From contig NC_011894.1 in the NCBI RefSeq assembly GCF_000022085.1, positions 5,292,001-5,356,000 on the forward strand: a stretch of DNA of 64,000 nt, in the 5' to 3' direction. Under the pieces are notes generated by a model, which searched no databases, was not told the DNA's origin, and worked only from the letters and a program-made list of their open reading frames with translations. Both the position numbers and the translations under genes were made by a program. Source of the stretch: Methylobacterium nodulans ORS 2060. Its GTDB lineage: Bacteria; Pseudomonadota; Alphaproteobacteria; Rhizobiales; Beijerinckiaceae. Positions within the stretch are counted from its first letter, which is position 1; each line of letters opens with the position of its first letter. Below, piece after piece: positions 26,322-35,522 of the stretch.

Positions 26322-27085
26322 GAGGGCGGGTCCTTCTCGGCGGGAGTGATTCTGTCGATGGAGCGGAGGGCGCGGCGGGCGATCCGCCCGGTGACCGGTG
26401 CGGGGTGGCCGGACAGCCAATCGTCGATCACGCCGCGGACCCAGTCCGGGCGCGTCTTCGCCGCATCGTTCAGCCAGTTGCCGACCGAGTTCTGGACATA
26501 GGCGGACGGATCCGCCCTCAGAGGGTCGAGCAGCGCCCGTCCCGGCTGCGGATCGGCCTTCAGCGCGGCGAGATGGCGGCACCAGACGCCGCGGGGGCGC
26601 GTCGCCTCGCAGGCGAAACGGCGGATGCGCTCGGACGGGTCGCCGGTCCAGCCCGTGAGGCCGGCAAAGGCAGCGTCGAGGTCGGCCGCGATGGCAGGGC
26701 GGACGGCGAGCCACGCCCATTCCCGAACCCCGAAATGGTGGTCATCCGCGAGCGGGCGGATCGCCGTCAGCCTCTCGGGGAGCGGCATGTCGCGCGCGCC
26801 GATCATGAAGCAGGCCCAGCCGCGCACCGTATCGCTCGGATGCGCGGCAAGGAGCGCGATCTCGGCCGGGCCGAGCCGGTCGAGTAGCAGATGGCCCATC
26901 GCCGTCATGCGCGCCAGGATTCCGCTCCCCGACAGCGCCTCCACCTCGGCGCGGCACTCGGATGCGAGCGCAGGGAAGACCGCCCGCAGCAGCGCCGGAC
27001 AATCGACCGCCAGCACCTCGGCCAGGGTCGCGGTTTCCCGTAAGCCCGCCTGGATGGCGGCGAGCCGGTCGGGCAGCGGGCTCAT
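26306..27085 (-). CDS. HEAT-repeat DNA alkylation repair protein (AlkD-like)
   Basis: 259 residues of paired helices: RGWACFMIGARDMPLPERL, DDHHFGVREWAWLAVRPAI, PSERIRRFACEATRPRGVWC, and DPSAYVQNSVGNWLNDAAK match the HEAT-like AlkC/AlkD family that excises alkylated bases. The VRxxAW and VxxSVGNWLND motifs are characteristic. The start ATG overlaps the marR stop (ATGA), so it is translationally coupled to marR. Substrate cannot be read from sequence. Confidence 0.85.
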   Translation of the reverse strand: MSPLPDRLAAIQAGLRETATLAEVLAVDCPALLRAVFPALASECRAEVEALSGSGILARMTAMGHLLLDRLGPAEIALLAAHPSDTVRGWACFMIGARDMPLPERLTAIRPLADDHHFGVREWAWLAVRPAIAADLDAAFAGLTGWTGDPSERIRRFACEATRPRGVWCRHLAALKADPQPGRALLDPLRADPSAYVQNSVGNWLNDAAKTRPDWVRGVIDDWLSGHPAPVTGRIARRALRSIDRITPAEKDPPSCTTC

Positions 27086-27600
27086 GCCTCGGCCCTCCCG
27101 TCCGCTTCGGCACCGGTGCCCGTGCGCTCAAAGGCCCGCGCGAGGAGGCGGCTCAGCACCGCGCGCTCCTCCCCGGAGAGGTCCGAGAACAGCGAGCCGA
27201 TCCACCGACCATGCTCGGCGATGAGATCCTTCGCCAGCCGGCGGCCCTCTGGTGTCAGCCGCACGACGAGCCTGCGGCGGTCTTCATCGTGCGAGAGGCG
27301 CCGAACGAAGCCGGCGCGTTCGAGGCCATCGAGCAGTCCCGTCACCGTGCCGCGGGTGACGCCGGCCCGATCCGCCAGTTCGTGCGGCGACAGCCCGTCC
27401 TCTGCATCCTCCAGCAGGAACAGGAGAACGAACTTGCCTTCCGACAGGCCGTGCGGCCCAAGGCGCGCCGCACAGTCGCGATCGATGGCGGCGGCGAGCG
27501 CCAGCACCTCGAAGCAAAGGCGCATCTCCTCGACCGGGGCCGCATCATCGGCAGCCGCCCTGGCCAGCAAGGCCGCGTATTTCCGTTCGAGCGTTATCAT
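27082..27600 (-). CDS. MarR-family transcriptional regulator
   Basis: 172 residues. Winged helix-turn-helix: LSPHELADRAGVTRGTVTGL as the HTH and LSHDEDRRRLVVRLTPEGRR as the wing with its DxRRRLV signature. The frame is open to 27819 but the extension is low quality and covers an operator-like sequence, so ATG 27600 (MITLERKYAALL) is chosen. First gene of a three-gene operon with the AlkD-like and small proteins; autoregulation through the site at 27607-27634 is likely. Possible inducers are electrophiles or oxidants. Confidence 0.88.
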   Translation of the reverse strand: MITLERKYAALLARAAADDAAPVEEMRLCFEVLALAAAIDRDCAARLGPHGLSEGKFVLLFLLEDAEDGLSPHELADRAGVTRGTVTGLLDGLERAGFVRRLSHDEDRRRLVVRLTPEGRRLAKDLIAEHGRWIGSLFSDLSGEERAVLSRLLARAFERTGTGAEADGRAEA

Positions 27601-27606
27601 ACGCCG

Positions 27607-27634
27607 CCATACTATATGGCGCCTTACCATATGG
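27607..27634. promoter_or_regulatory. Candidate MarR operator
   Basis: Two adjacent palindromes just upstream of marR: CCATACTATATGG (27607-27619) and CCATATGG (27627-27634). They are AT-rich islands in GC-rich sequence, 7 nt beyond the start codon, where an autorepressor would bind. Confidence 0.5.
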
Positions 27635-27778
27635 CAACGCCACGCGCGGAGATATCCTCCGGACCGTATCGCGCTCGCCGAAGCCGGCTCCCGCCGAACC
27701 CCACGATGAGCTGGCGGCATCGAGGGCGATAGCGGCGCTGGACCGCTCGTCGTTGCCCCGGATGGCCCGGCACCAAAC

Positions 27779-27814
27779 AAAAAAGCCCGCCCGGACGGGG
27801 GCGTCCGGGCGGGC
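27779..27814 (-). terminator. Rho-independent terminator of the catalase gene
   Basis: Arms GCCCGCCCGGAC (27785-27796) and GTCCGGGCGGGC (27803-27814), loop of 6 nt. On the minus strand the stem is followed by six T residues (complement of 27779-27784). It lies 21 nt after the catalase stop codon. Confidence 0.88.
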
Positions 27815-27835
27815 AGCATCAGGCTGCGGGAGAGC

Positions 27836-29425
27836 CTACTCCGCCGCGACCTTCTGGGCCGTCTTGCCGTCCGAATAGGTCTCGGCGGCGAGGCGCTTGT
27901 GCGGGGCGACGCGGCCCGGGAGCGGCGGCAGGGCCTTGGCCTTCTCCAGGTCGATCCCAGCGCCCTCCGCCACGCGGCGGCCGTAATCCTCGTCGGCGTG
28001 CCAGAAGTGCCAGACCATCCGCAGCTGGATCGGCTCCGGGCATTCCTTCATGTCCGCCACGAGGTTGGCGATCAGGTCCTCGCGCTCCCAATCCTCGAAG
28101 GTGCGGTAGCGCTCCCCGGCCTGGGTGTAGTCGTCCTCGGTCCGGCTGGTCTGGTAGCGGCCGAGATTGCCGGTCACCGGCTGGTGGTAGTCCTTGGCGA
28201 GCTTCGGCGCCTCGCGCAGGCCCTCGGCCAGGGTGCTCGGCTCGTAGTTGATGTGCTTGTTCGGGCCGGTGCCGTCGACCGTGTAGGTCATCTGGCCGTC
28301 GCGCTGGTTCGAATAGACCTTCACGCCGGGCTGCGGCGCGTTGATCGGCAGCTGCAGGTAGTTCGGGCCGACGCGGTAGCGCTGCGTGTCCGAGTAGGAC
28401 AGGGTCCGGCCCTGCAGCATCTTGTCGTCCGAGAAGTCGATGCCGTCGACGAGCACGCCGGTACCGAAGGCCGATTGCTCAACCTCCGCGAAGAAGTTGT
28501 CCGGCACGCGGTCGAGCACCATGCGGCCGCACTTCAGGAGCGGGAACTGGTCCTCGGGCCAGCGCTTGGTGTCGTCCAGCGGATCGAACGAGAGGTGGTC
28601 GTTCGGGCCGTCCGGCATGATCTGCACGGCGAATTCCCATTCGGGGAAGTTGCCCGCCATGATGTTGTCGTAGAGATCCTTGGTCGCGTGGCCGACATCC
28701 TGCGCCTGGATCTCGGCGGCCTGCCGGTTGGTCAGGTTCCGCACGCCCTGCTTGGGGATCCAGTGGAACTTGACGAGGTGCGCCACGCCCTCGGCGTTGA
28801 CGAGCTTGTAGGTGTTGACGCCCGAGCCTTCCATCTCGCGGTAATTGGCCGGGATGCCCCAGGGCGACTTCAGCCAGGTCACCATGTGGATCGACTCGGG
28901 GTGCTGCGCCACGAAGTCGTAGAAGCGCCACGCCTCCTGGCGGTTCGTCACCGGATCGGGCTTGAACGCGTGGATCATGTCCGGGAACTTGATGGCGTCC
29001 CGGATGAAGAAGACCTTGAGGTTGTTGCCGACGAGGTCCCAGTTGCCCTCGACGGTCTTGAGCTTCACGGCGAAGCCGCGCGGGTCGCGGGCGGTCTCGG
29101 GGGATTCCTTGGCGCCGGCCACGGTCGAGAAGCGTACGAAGACCGGGGTCTTCACGCCGGTCTCGTTGAGGACGCGGGCGCGGGTGTACTTGGAGGCCGG
29201 CTCGTCGCCGATCTTGCCATAAGCCTCGAAATAGCCGTGAGCACCGGCGCCGCGGGCGTGCACCACGCGCTCGGGGATCCGCTCGCGGTCGAAATGCGTG
29301 ATCTTCTCGATGAACTGGTAGTTCTCGAGCGTCGCGGGTCCCCGTTCGCCGACCGTGCGCAGGCTCTGATTGTCGCGGACCGGATGGCCCTGGCGGGTCG
29401 TCAGGATGGGGCGTTGATCGCTCAT
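27836..29425 (-). CDS. katA: Monofunctional haem catalase
   Basis: Splits hydrogen peroxide into water and oxygen in the cytoplasm. 529 residues, small-subunit clade length. Active-site His in [15 protein letters not shown], Asn in [19 protein letters not shown], proximal haem Tyr in [19 protein letters not shown]. Start at ATG 29425 ([19 protein letters not shown]) with AGAGGAGG just upstream. Divergent from oxyR across 191 nt, so almost certainly OxyR-regulated. Confidence 0.95.
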   Translation of the reverse strand: MSDQRPILTTRQGHPVRDNQSLRTVGERGPATLENYQFIEKITHFDRERIPERVVHARGAGAHGYFEAYGKIGDEPASKYTRARVLNETGVKTPVFVRFSTVAGAKESPETARDPRGFAVKLKTVEGNWDLVGNNLKVFFIRDAIKFPDMIHAFKPDPVTNRQEAWRFYDFVAQHPESIHMVTWLKSPWGIPANYREMEGSGVNTYKLVNAEGVAHLVKFHWIPKQGVRNLTNRQAAEIQAQDVGHATKDLYDNIMAGNFPEWEFAVQIMPDGPNDHLSFDPLDDTKRWPEDQFPLLKCGRMVLDRVPDNFFAEVEQSAFGTGVLVDGIDFSDDKMLQGRTLSYSDTQRYRVGPNYLQLPINAPQPGVKVYSNQRDGQMTYTVDGTGPNKHINYEPSTLAEGLREAPKLAKDYHQPVTGNLGRYQTSRTEDDYTQAGERYRTFEDWEREDLIANLVADMKECPEPIQLRMVWHFWHADEDYGRRVAEGAGIDLEKAKALPPLPGRVAPHKRLAAETYSDGKTAQKVAAE

Positions 29426-29603
29426 GAAGCCTCCTCTTGAACCGAAGGGCGCGACGCCGGCTCGCAGGGAAAGATCGGCACCGCGCGAGGACGGCTGACA
29501 TAGGGTCGGGGGGCGTCGGCCCCAACCGCCCTTAGAACCGTTCTCGCCTCGGCTTATGGCCCGCACATGACCGCATGGCCAATGCATCGTTGCGAAATCA
29601 ATG

Positions 29604-29618
29604 ATAGACAGCGCCTAT
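29604..29618. promoter_or_regulatory. OxyR binding half-site overlapping the oxyR start codon
   Basis: ATAG-N7-CTAT (29604-29607, 29615-29618) matches the inner part of the OxyR consensus. The terminal AT of CTAT forms the first two bases of the oxyR ATG at 29617. The outer second half-site toward the catalase gene is weak. Suggests autorepression plus catalase control. Confidence 0.6.
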
Positions 29619-30558
29619 GAACCTTGCCGGCCTGTCCCTTCGCGATCTCGAATATGTCGTTGCCGTCGCTGACGAAAACCACTTCGGGCGGGCGGCCGAG
29701 CGCTGCAATGTCAGCCAGCCGACGCTCAGCGTTCAGGTGCGCAAGCTGGAGGAGGCGCTCGGGCTGACGATCTTCGAGCGCACGAACCGGCGGGTGCTGC
29801 TGACCCCGGGCGGCCAGGTTTTGGTGCGGCAGGCCCGGGCCGTGCTGGCCGAGGCGCACCGCCTGCTGCTTCTGGCCCGCGAGGGCCACGGCGCCCCCCT
29901 CGCCGGCCGGCTGGTGCTCGCGGCGATCCAGACCCTCGGCCCCTATCTCTTCCCTCTGGTGCTGCGCCAGCTGCGCCAGGACTTCCCGCAACTCGCGCTC
30001 GCGCTCAGCGAGGGGCGCACCGCCGAGATCCTGGAGGGGCTACGCGAGGGCCGGCTCGACGCCGCCCTCGTCTCGCTGCCGATCGCCGAGGCGGGACTGA
30101 CCGTGGTGCCGCTGTTCCGCGAGCCGTTCCTGCTCGCCTGTCCGGCCGATCACGCCTTCGCGGTCGGGGATGCGCCGCAGGCCGCCGACCTCGCCGGGCG
30201 TGACCTGCTCCTCCTCGACGAGGGCAACTGCCTGCGCGATCAGGCGGTGGCGGCCTGCGGGGCCGGCCCGGGGGCGGGGCGGCACGCCACCAGCCTGGAG
30301 ACCCTGCGCTCCATGGTGGCGGCGGGCGCCGGCTACACGCTCCTGCCGGCGCTCGCCGTGCCGAGCGGCCCGGATCCGAGCGGCCTCACGGTCTGCCGGC
30401 ACTTCGCCGAGGGCGGCCCCGACCGCGTGATCGCCCTCGCATGGCGCTCCAGCGATCCGCGCGGCGAGGGGCTGGGGCGGCTCGCGACGTTCTTCCGGGC
30501 GCATGCACCGGGTGCAACGCTTGCCTGCAGCGACGCGGAGGCGCCCGGTTCGGCATGA
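29617..30558 (+). CDS. oxyR: LysR-family peroxide sensor OxyR
   Basis: 313 residues. N-terminal HTH: LEYVVAVADENHFGRAAERC, NVSQPTLSVQVRKLEE. The regulatory domain contains DEGNCLRDQAVAAC, which keeps both redox cysteines at the spacing used by OxyR to form a disulphide with peroxide, and this separates it from ordinary LysR regulators. Divergent from catalase. No Shine-Dalgarno is visible before the ATG; instead a putative OxyR site overlaps it. Confidence 0.92.
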   Translation: MNLAGLSLRDLEYVVAVADENHFGRAAERCNVSQPTLSVQVRKLEEALGLTIFERTNRRVLLTPGGQVLVRQARAVLAEAHRLLLLAREGHGAPLAGRLVLAAIQTLGPYLFPLVLRQLRQDFPQLALALSEGRTAEILEGLREGRLDAALVSLPIAEAGLTVVPLFREPFLLACPADHAFAVGDAPQAADLAGRDLLLLDEGNCLRDQAVAACGAGPGAGRHATSLETLRSMVAAGAGYTLLPALAVPSGPDPSGLTVCRHFAEGGPDRVIALAWRSSDPRGEGLGRLATFFRAHAPGATLACSDAEAPGSA

Positions 30559-30576
30559 CAGGGCCATGATTCGCCG

Positions 30577-30682
30577 CTAGAGCAGGGTCCGTTCACGGTG
30601 GAACGGATCCTGCTCCAGGTTTTTGATTTCGCCGCATTTTCTGCGACGAACCGGGATCCACTTCGTCGGAAAATGCTCTAGC
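30577..30682. repeat. Dispersed repeat family D, copy 1
   Basis: About 105 bp with inverted ends CTAGAGCA (30577-30584) and TGCTCTAG (30675-30682). Internal blocks GTTCACGGTGGAAC, TTTTCTGCGACGAACCGG and CACTTCGTCGGAAAATGCTC recur, inverted and mildly diverged, at 39160-39256. No coding potential. Confidence 0.72.
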
Positions 30683-30741
30683 GACCCTCTGCGTCGTCCC
30701 CCGACGGATCCGCTTCCGGATCGGGCGCGGGCGGCCAAAAG

Positions 30742-31818
30742 ATGCTTGCCATGAAGCCTGCCGACCTGGACCTCCGCCGATCCGTCGCGTACGCGGCCCC
30801 GCAATGGATCGGCCTCGTCGCCGCGTCGGCGGGCCTCTCCGTGGTCCTCTCCGCGGCGGGATTCCCGGCCGCCCTGCTGCTCGGGCCGATGCTCGCCGCG
30901 ATCGGCTTCGGGGTGTCGGGCGCGGCGATCCGGGTGCCGAAGGCCGGCTTCCTCGCCGCGCAGGCGCTGATCGGCTGCCTCGTGGCCCATGCGGTCAACG
31001 CCTCCATCGTGCGGACACTGATGGCGGACGGAATCCTGATGCTCGCCGTGGTCGGCGTGACGGTGCTGGCGAGCGCCTCCGTGGGCTGGCTCCTCACCCG
31101 CATCCGGCTCCTGCCCGGCACCACCGCGGCCTGGGGCTCCTCGCCGGGCGCCGCCGCCGCCATGGTGGCCATGGCGGAGGAATACGGCGCCGATCCGCGC
31201 CTCGTCGCCTTCATGCAGTACCTGCGCGTCGCCTGCGTGGCGCTGTCGGCCTCGATCGTGGCGCGGCTTTTCGTCGGCGACGCACCGGCCGGCCTGCCGG
31301 CCCCCGTCGGCGCGCCCGAGCCGGGCGCCGTGCTGGCGACCCTGGCGGTCGCGGCCCTCGGGGCGTGGCTCGGCCGCAGGCTCAACATCCCGTCCGGCGC
31401 CATGATCGGACCGCTGGTGATCGGCGCGACACTCCACGCCACGGGTCAGGCCAGCATGAGCCTGCCCGACTGGCTGCTCGCCCTCGCCTATGCGGCGGTC
31501 GGCTGGACGGTCGGGCTGCGCTTCACCCGGGCGACCGTGCGCGCGACCCTCTACGCCCTGCCGGGGGTTCTGGCGGCGACCCTCGGCCTGATCGCGCTCT
31601 GCGGGGTCTGGGCCTTCGGCCTCACCTTCGTGCTGCCGATCGACCTCCTGACGGCAATCCTCGCCACGAGCCCCGGCGGCCTCGATTCGGTGGCGATCAT
31701 CGCGGTGGGCTCGCGGGCGGATGTCTCCTTCGTGCTGGCCGTCCAGACGCTGCGGCTCCTCGTCGTCATCATCACCGGGCCGCTCGTCGCCAAGTGGATC
31801 TCGCGGAGCCTCGGCTGA
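30742..31818 (+). CDS. AbrB-family (PF05145) integral membrane protein
   Basis: 358 residues with about ten hydrophobic segments in two related halves, each holding a LLGPM/IGPLV-type motif: ALLLGPMLAAIGFGVSG and PSGAMIGPLVIGATLH, plus TTAAWGSSPGAAAAMVAMA and ATSPGGLDSVAIIAVG. This is the AbrB-type inner-membrane family (named after a putative ammonia monooxygenase regulator); transport or regulatory role is unproven. ATG 30742 or 30751 could be the start. Confidence 0.88.
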   Translation: MLAMKPADLDLRRSVAYAAPQWIGLVAASAGLSVVLSAAGFPAALLLGPMLAAIGFGVSGAAIRVPKAGFLAAQALIGCLVAHAVNASIVRTLMADGILMLAVVGVTVLASASVGWLLTRIRLLPGTTAAWGSSPGAAAAMVAMAEEYGADPRLVAFMQYLRVACVALSASIVARLFVGDAPAGLPAPVGAPEPGAVLATLAVAALGAWLGRRLNIPSGAMIGPLVIGATLHATGQASMSLPDWLLALAYAAVGWTVGLRFTRATVRATLYALPGVLAATLGLIALCGVWAFGLTFVLPIDLLTAILATSPGGLDSVAIIAVGSRADVSFVLAVQTLRLLVVIITGPLVAKWISRSLG

Positions 31819-31856
31819 ATTGACGCCCACGCTCGCGTCGCGCGCCGAAACCGGCT

Positions 31857-33458
31857 ATGGGGCAGCCTTTGCGGAAGGTTCCGCCCCTCCCGCCATCCGG
31901 ACATCGTCCCGTGCACGACTACATCAAGAAGGTCCTCACCGCCCGCGTCTACGACGTGGCCATCGAGAGCCCGCTCGACCGGATGCCGCGCCTCTCGGGC
32001 CGGATCGGTGCGCCGGTGCTCCTCAAGCGGGAGGACCTGCAGCCGGTCTTCTCCTTCAAGCTGCGCGGCGCCTACAACAAGATGGCGGGGCTGTCCCGGG
32101 AGGCGCTGGAGCGCGGCGTGATCTGCGCCTCCGCCGGCAACCACGCCCAGGGCGTGGCGCTCGCCGCAGCCAAGCTCGGCGCGCGGGCGACGATCGTGAT
32201 GCCGCGCACGACCCCCGCCATCAAGGTCGAGGCCGTGCGGGCGCGCGGCGGGAACGCCGTGCTGCACGGCGATGCCTTCGACGAGGCCTACGCGCATGCC
32301 AAGGCGCTGGAAGCCGAGCAGGGGCTGACCTTCATCCACCCCTATGACGATCCTGAGGTGATCGCCGGCCAGGGCACGATCGGGCTCGAGATCCTCCACC
32401 AGCATTCCGGGCCGATCGAGGCGATCTTCGTGCCGATCGGCGGCGGCGGCCTCGCGGCCGGCATCGCCATCGTGGTGAAGTTCCTGCGGCCGGAGACCAA
32501 GGTCATCGGCGTCGAGCCGGAAGATGCGGCCGGCATGGCGGCGGCCCTGAAGGCGGGCGAGCGCGTGGTGCTGAACTCCGTCGGGCTGTTCGCCGACGGC
32601 GTCGCGGTGCGGCAGGCCGGCGCCGAGACCTTCCGGCTCTGCCGCGAGTATCTCGACGGTGTCGTCACGGTCGGCACCGACGCGATCTGCGCTGCCGTCA
32701 AGGACGTGTTCGACGACACCCGCGCCATCTCGGAACCCTCCGGCGCGCTCGCGGTGGCGGGGCTCAAGGCCTGGGCGGCGGAGAACGGGGCCGGTCCGGG
32801 CGGCGCGCTCGTCGCCATCAACAGCGGCGCCAACCTCAACTTCGACCGGCTGCGCCACATCGCCGAGCGGGCCGAGCTCGGCGAGCGCCGCGAGGTGCTG
32901 ATCGCCGTCACCATCCCCGAGCGGCGCGGCAGCTACCGGGCCTTCATCCAGGCGCTGGGCCAACGCGCGATCACCGAGTTCAACTATCGCTACGCGGAAG
33001 GCCCGGACGCCCACATCTTCGTCGGCGTGCAGCTCCAGGGGCAGCCGGGCGAGAAGCGCGCGCTGATCGCGAGCCTGACCGAGGCCGGCTATCCGGTGCT
33101 CGACCTCAGCGACAACGAGATGGCCAAGACCCATGTCCGCTACATGGTTGGCGGACGGGTGCCGGGCCTGACGGACGAGCGGCTGTTCCGCTTCGAGTTC
33201 CCCGAGCGGCCGGGCGCGCTCCTGAAGTTCCTGGACGGGCTCGGCGACGCGTGGAACATCTCCCTGTTCCACTATCGCAACCACGGCGCCGATTACGGCC
33301 GCATCCTCGCCGGGATCCAGGTTCCGGAGAGCGACCGCACCCGGTTCCAGCGGGCCCTCGACGACCTCGGCTATCCCTATCACGACGAGAGCGGCAACCC
33401 GGCCTACCGGCTCTTCCTCGACGGGAACATGAGCGCCGAGGCGCCGCCTCCGGCCTGA
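31857..33458 (+). CDS. ilvA: Threonine ammonia-lyase, biosynthetic
   Basis: PLP enzyme making 2-oxobutanoate from threonine, first step of isoleucine synthesis. PLP lysine in FSFKLRGAYNKM, SAGNHAQGVALAA, PLP-phosphate loop PIGGGGLAAG, and two C-terminal ACT-like domains (from about residue 345) that give isoleucine feedback control and mark the biosynthetic form. A GTG at 31911 (VHDYIKKVLTARVYDV) is a good alternative start and would give 515 residues, close to E. coli IlvA. Confidence 0.94.
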   Translation: MGQPLRKVPPLPPSGHRPVHDYIKKVLTARVYDVAIESPLDRMPRLSGRIGAPVLLKREDLQPVFSFKLRGAYNKMAGLSREALERGVICASAGNHAQGVALAAAKLGARATIVMPRTTPAIKVEAVRARGGNAVLHGDAFDEAYAHAKALEAEQGLTFIHPYDDPEVIAGQGTIGLEILHQHSGPIEAIFVPIGGGGLAAGIAIVVKFLRPETKVIGVEPEDAAGMAAALKAGERVVLNSVGLFADGVAVRQAGAETFRLCREYLDGVVTVGTDAICAAVKDVFDDTRAISEPSGALAVAGLKAWAAENGAGPGGALVAINSGANLNFDRLRHIAERAELGERREVLIAVTIPERRGSYRAFIQALGQRAITEFNYRYAEGPDAHIFVGVQLQGQPGEKRALIASLTEAGYPVLDLSDNEMAKTHVRYMVGGRVPGLTDERLFRFEFPERPGALLKFLDGLGDAWNISLFHYRNHGADYGRILAGIQVPESDRTRFQRALDDLGYPYHDESGNPAYRLFLDGNMSAEAPPPA

Positions 33459-33517
33459 TCCCCGCGGCAGCGTCGCAGGTTGACGCTGGGCCGCGGTCGG
33501 TTCACCTCTGCCGCCCG

Positions 33518-34414
33518 ATGATGCCGCTCCTCGCGATTCCCTTTCCCGCCATCAACCCGGTCGCCATCGCGATCGGGCCGATCGCGATCAAGTGGTACGC
33601 GCTCGCCTATATCGCGGGACTCGTCGGTGGCTGGTTCTATGCCAAGCGCCTCGTCGCCCTCCCGTCCCTCTGGGGACCGGTGCGGCGGCCCTCAGGCGCG
33701 GATATCGACGACCTGATCGTCTGGGTGGCCCTCGGCGTCGTGCTCGGCGGGCGCATCGGCTACGTGCTGTTCTACAATCTTAGCGCCTATCTGGCGCATC
33801 CGGCCGAGATCCTGGCGATCTGGCGCGGCGGCATGTCGTTCCACGGCGGCTTTCTCGGTGCCGTGCTGGCCCTGGTGCTGTTCGCCCGCGCGCGGGGCTT
33901 GAGCGGCTTCGCGCTCCTCGATCTCGCCGCCGTGGCGGTGCCGATCGGCCTGTTCTTCGGCCGCATCGCCAATTTCGTGAACGGCGAGTTGTGGGGCCGG
34001 CCGGCGCCGGACTTCCCCTACGCGGTGGTGTTCCCGAATGGCGGCCCGGTGCCGCGCCATCCGAGCCAGCTCTACGAGGCGGGGGCCGAGGGGCTCCTGC
34101 TCTTCCTCGCCATGGCGCTCGCCATGCGCCGCTTCGGCTTCCGGCGGCCGGGCCTCCTCGGGGGCATCTTCGTCCTCGGCTACGCCATCGCCCGCACGGC
34201 CTGCGAGTTCTTCCGCGAGCCCGACCCGCAGCTCGGCTTCCTGTTCGGCACGGAGGTCTCGGCGCTGAACGGCGGCATCACCATGGGCATGCTGCTCTGC
34301 ATCCCGATGGTCGTCATCGGGATCGTGGTGATCGCGCTGGCGCTCCGGGGCGCCACGGCGCCCCGCCCGCGGCTGGAGCAGGGGCCCGCCGACGCCGAGG
34401 CGCATTCGGCGTGA
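33518..34414 (+). CDS. lgt: Prolipoprotein diacylglyceryl transferase
   Basis: Inner-membrane enzyme transferring diacylglycerol to the lipobox cysteine of prolipoproteins. 298 residues, seven hydrophobic segments. Signature HGGFLGAV preceded by RGGMSF, and GRIANFVNGELWGRP, with conserved His, Arg and Asn. Two consecutive ATG codons at 33518. The stop overlaps the GTG start of the next gene (GTGA), so the three genes to pgeF form an operon. Confidence 0.95.
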   Translation: MMPLLAIPFPAINPVAIAIGPIAIKWYALAYIAGLVGGWFYAKRLVALPSLWGPVRRPSGADIDDLIVWVALGVVLGGRIGYVLFYNLSAYLAHPAEILAIWRGGMSFHGGFLGAVLALVLFARARGLSGFALLDLAAVAVPIGLFFGRIANFVNGELWGRPAPDFPYAVVFPNGGPVPRHPSQLYEAGAEGLLLFLAMALAMRRFGFRRPGLLGGIFVLGYAIARTACEFFREPDPQLGFLFGTEVSALNGGITMGMLLCIPMVVIGIVVIALALRGATAPRPRLEQGPADAEAHSA

Positions 34415-35514
34415 GCCCGACGCCCCTGCTCGCGGAACTGCGGGCGCTCATCGCTGAGAACGGCCCGATCCCGGTCGAGCACTACATGGCGCTCTGCCTC
34501 GGCCATCCGCGCTTCGGCTATTATCGTACCCGCGATCCGCTCGGGGCCGCCGGCGACTTCACCACCGCGCCCGAGATCAGCCAGATCTTCGGCGAACTCC
34601 TCGGCCTCTGGGCGGCTTCGGTCTGGCACGAGATGGGTCGCCCCTCGCCCTGCCGCCTCGTCGAGCTGGGCCCCGGCCGCGGCACGCTGATGGCGGACGC
34701 GCTCCGGGCCATCCGAACCGCTTTGCCCGCCTTCGCGGAGGCGGTCGATCTCCACCTCGTGGAGACGAGCCCGAGCTTGCGCGCCGCGCAGCGGGAGCGC
34801 CTCGCCCCGATCGGCCGGCCGATCGCGTGGCACGACCGGGTCGAGGACGTGCCGGCGGGACCATTGCTCATCCTCGCCAACGAGTTCTTCGACGCGTTGC
34901 CAGTGCGCCAATACGAGCGCACCGCCCGCGGCTGGTGCATGCGCCGGGTCGGCCTCGCCGCGGACGGCACCGGCCTCGCCTTCGGCCTCGACCCCGACCC
35001 GGTGCCGGACCTTGCGGTCGCGGCGCCGGAGGGCGCGGTGCTGACTGTTCCCTCGGTGGCGCTCGCCCTCATGCGCATTCTCGCCGGCCGCCTCGTGCGG
35101 GACGGCGGCGCGCTTCTCGCAATCGATTACGGCGAAGCCGGCCTCGGCCTCACCGACACGCTCCAGGCGGTCTCCCGGCACCGCAGGATCGGCGTGCTCG
35201 ACGCGCCGGGGGAGACCGACCTTACCGCGCAGGTCGATTTCGGCGGCCTCGCCCGTGCGGCGAGCGAGGCGGGCGCGGCCATCCACGGGCCGGTCATGCA
35301 GCGCGATTTCCTGCTGGCGCTCGGCCTCGGCTCGCGCGTGGAGCGGCTGTCGGCCCGGGCGCGGCCGGATCAGGCAGCTGCCATCGCGGCGGGCGCCGCG
35401 CGGCTCACCGACGATGCGCCCACCGGAATGGGGCGGCTCTTTAAGGTTTTGGGCGTCTCTGGTCCCGGGCTGCCGAGCCTGCCCGCCCTCCCCCGCTCCA
35501 CCCTCTCCGGATAG
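34411..35514 (+). CDS. SAM-dependent methyltransferase, NDUFAF7/MidA-like (COG1565)
   Basis: 367 residues. Early motif YYRTRDPLGAAGDFTTAPEI, SAM-binding VELGPGRGTLMADALRAI, and ILANEFFDALPVRQY are diagnostic of this family. The eukaryotic homologue dimethylates an arginine of a complex I subunit; bacterial substrates are unknown. GTG start at 34411 overlaps the lgt stop by 4 nt. Confidence 0.9.
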   Translation: MSPTPLLAELRALIAENGPIPVEHYMALCLGHPRFGYYRTRDPLGAAGDFTTAPEISQIFGELLGLWAASVWHEMGRPSPCRLVELGPGRGTLMADALRAIRTALPAFAEAVDLHLVETSPSLRAAQRERLAPIGRPIAWHDRVEDVPAGPLLILANEFFDALPVRQYERTARGWCMRRVGLAADGTGLAFGLDPDPVPDLAVAAPEGAVLTVPSVALALMRILAGRLVRDGGALLAIDYGEAGLGLTDTLQAVSRHRRIGVLDAPGETDLTAQVDFGGLARAASEAGAAIHGPVMQRDFLLALGLGSRVERLSARARPDQAAAIAAGAARLTDDAPTGMGRLFKVLGVSGPGLPSLPALPRSTLSG

Positions 35515-35522
35515 GCGCCGCC

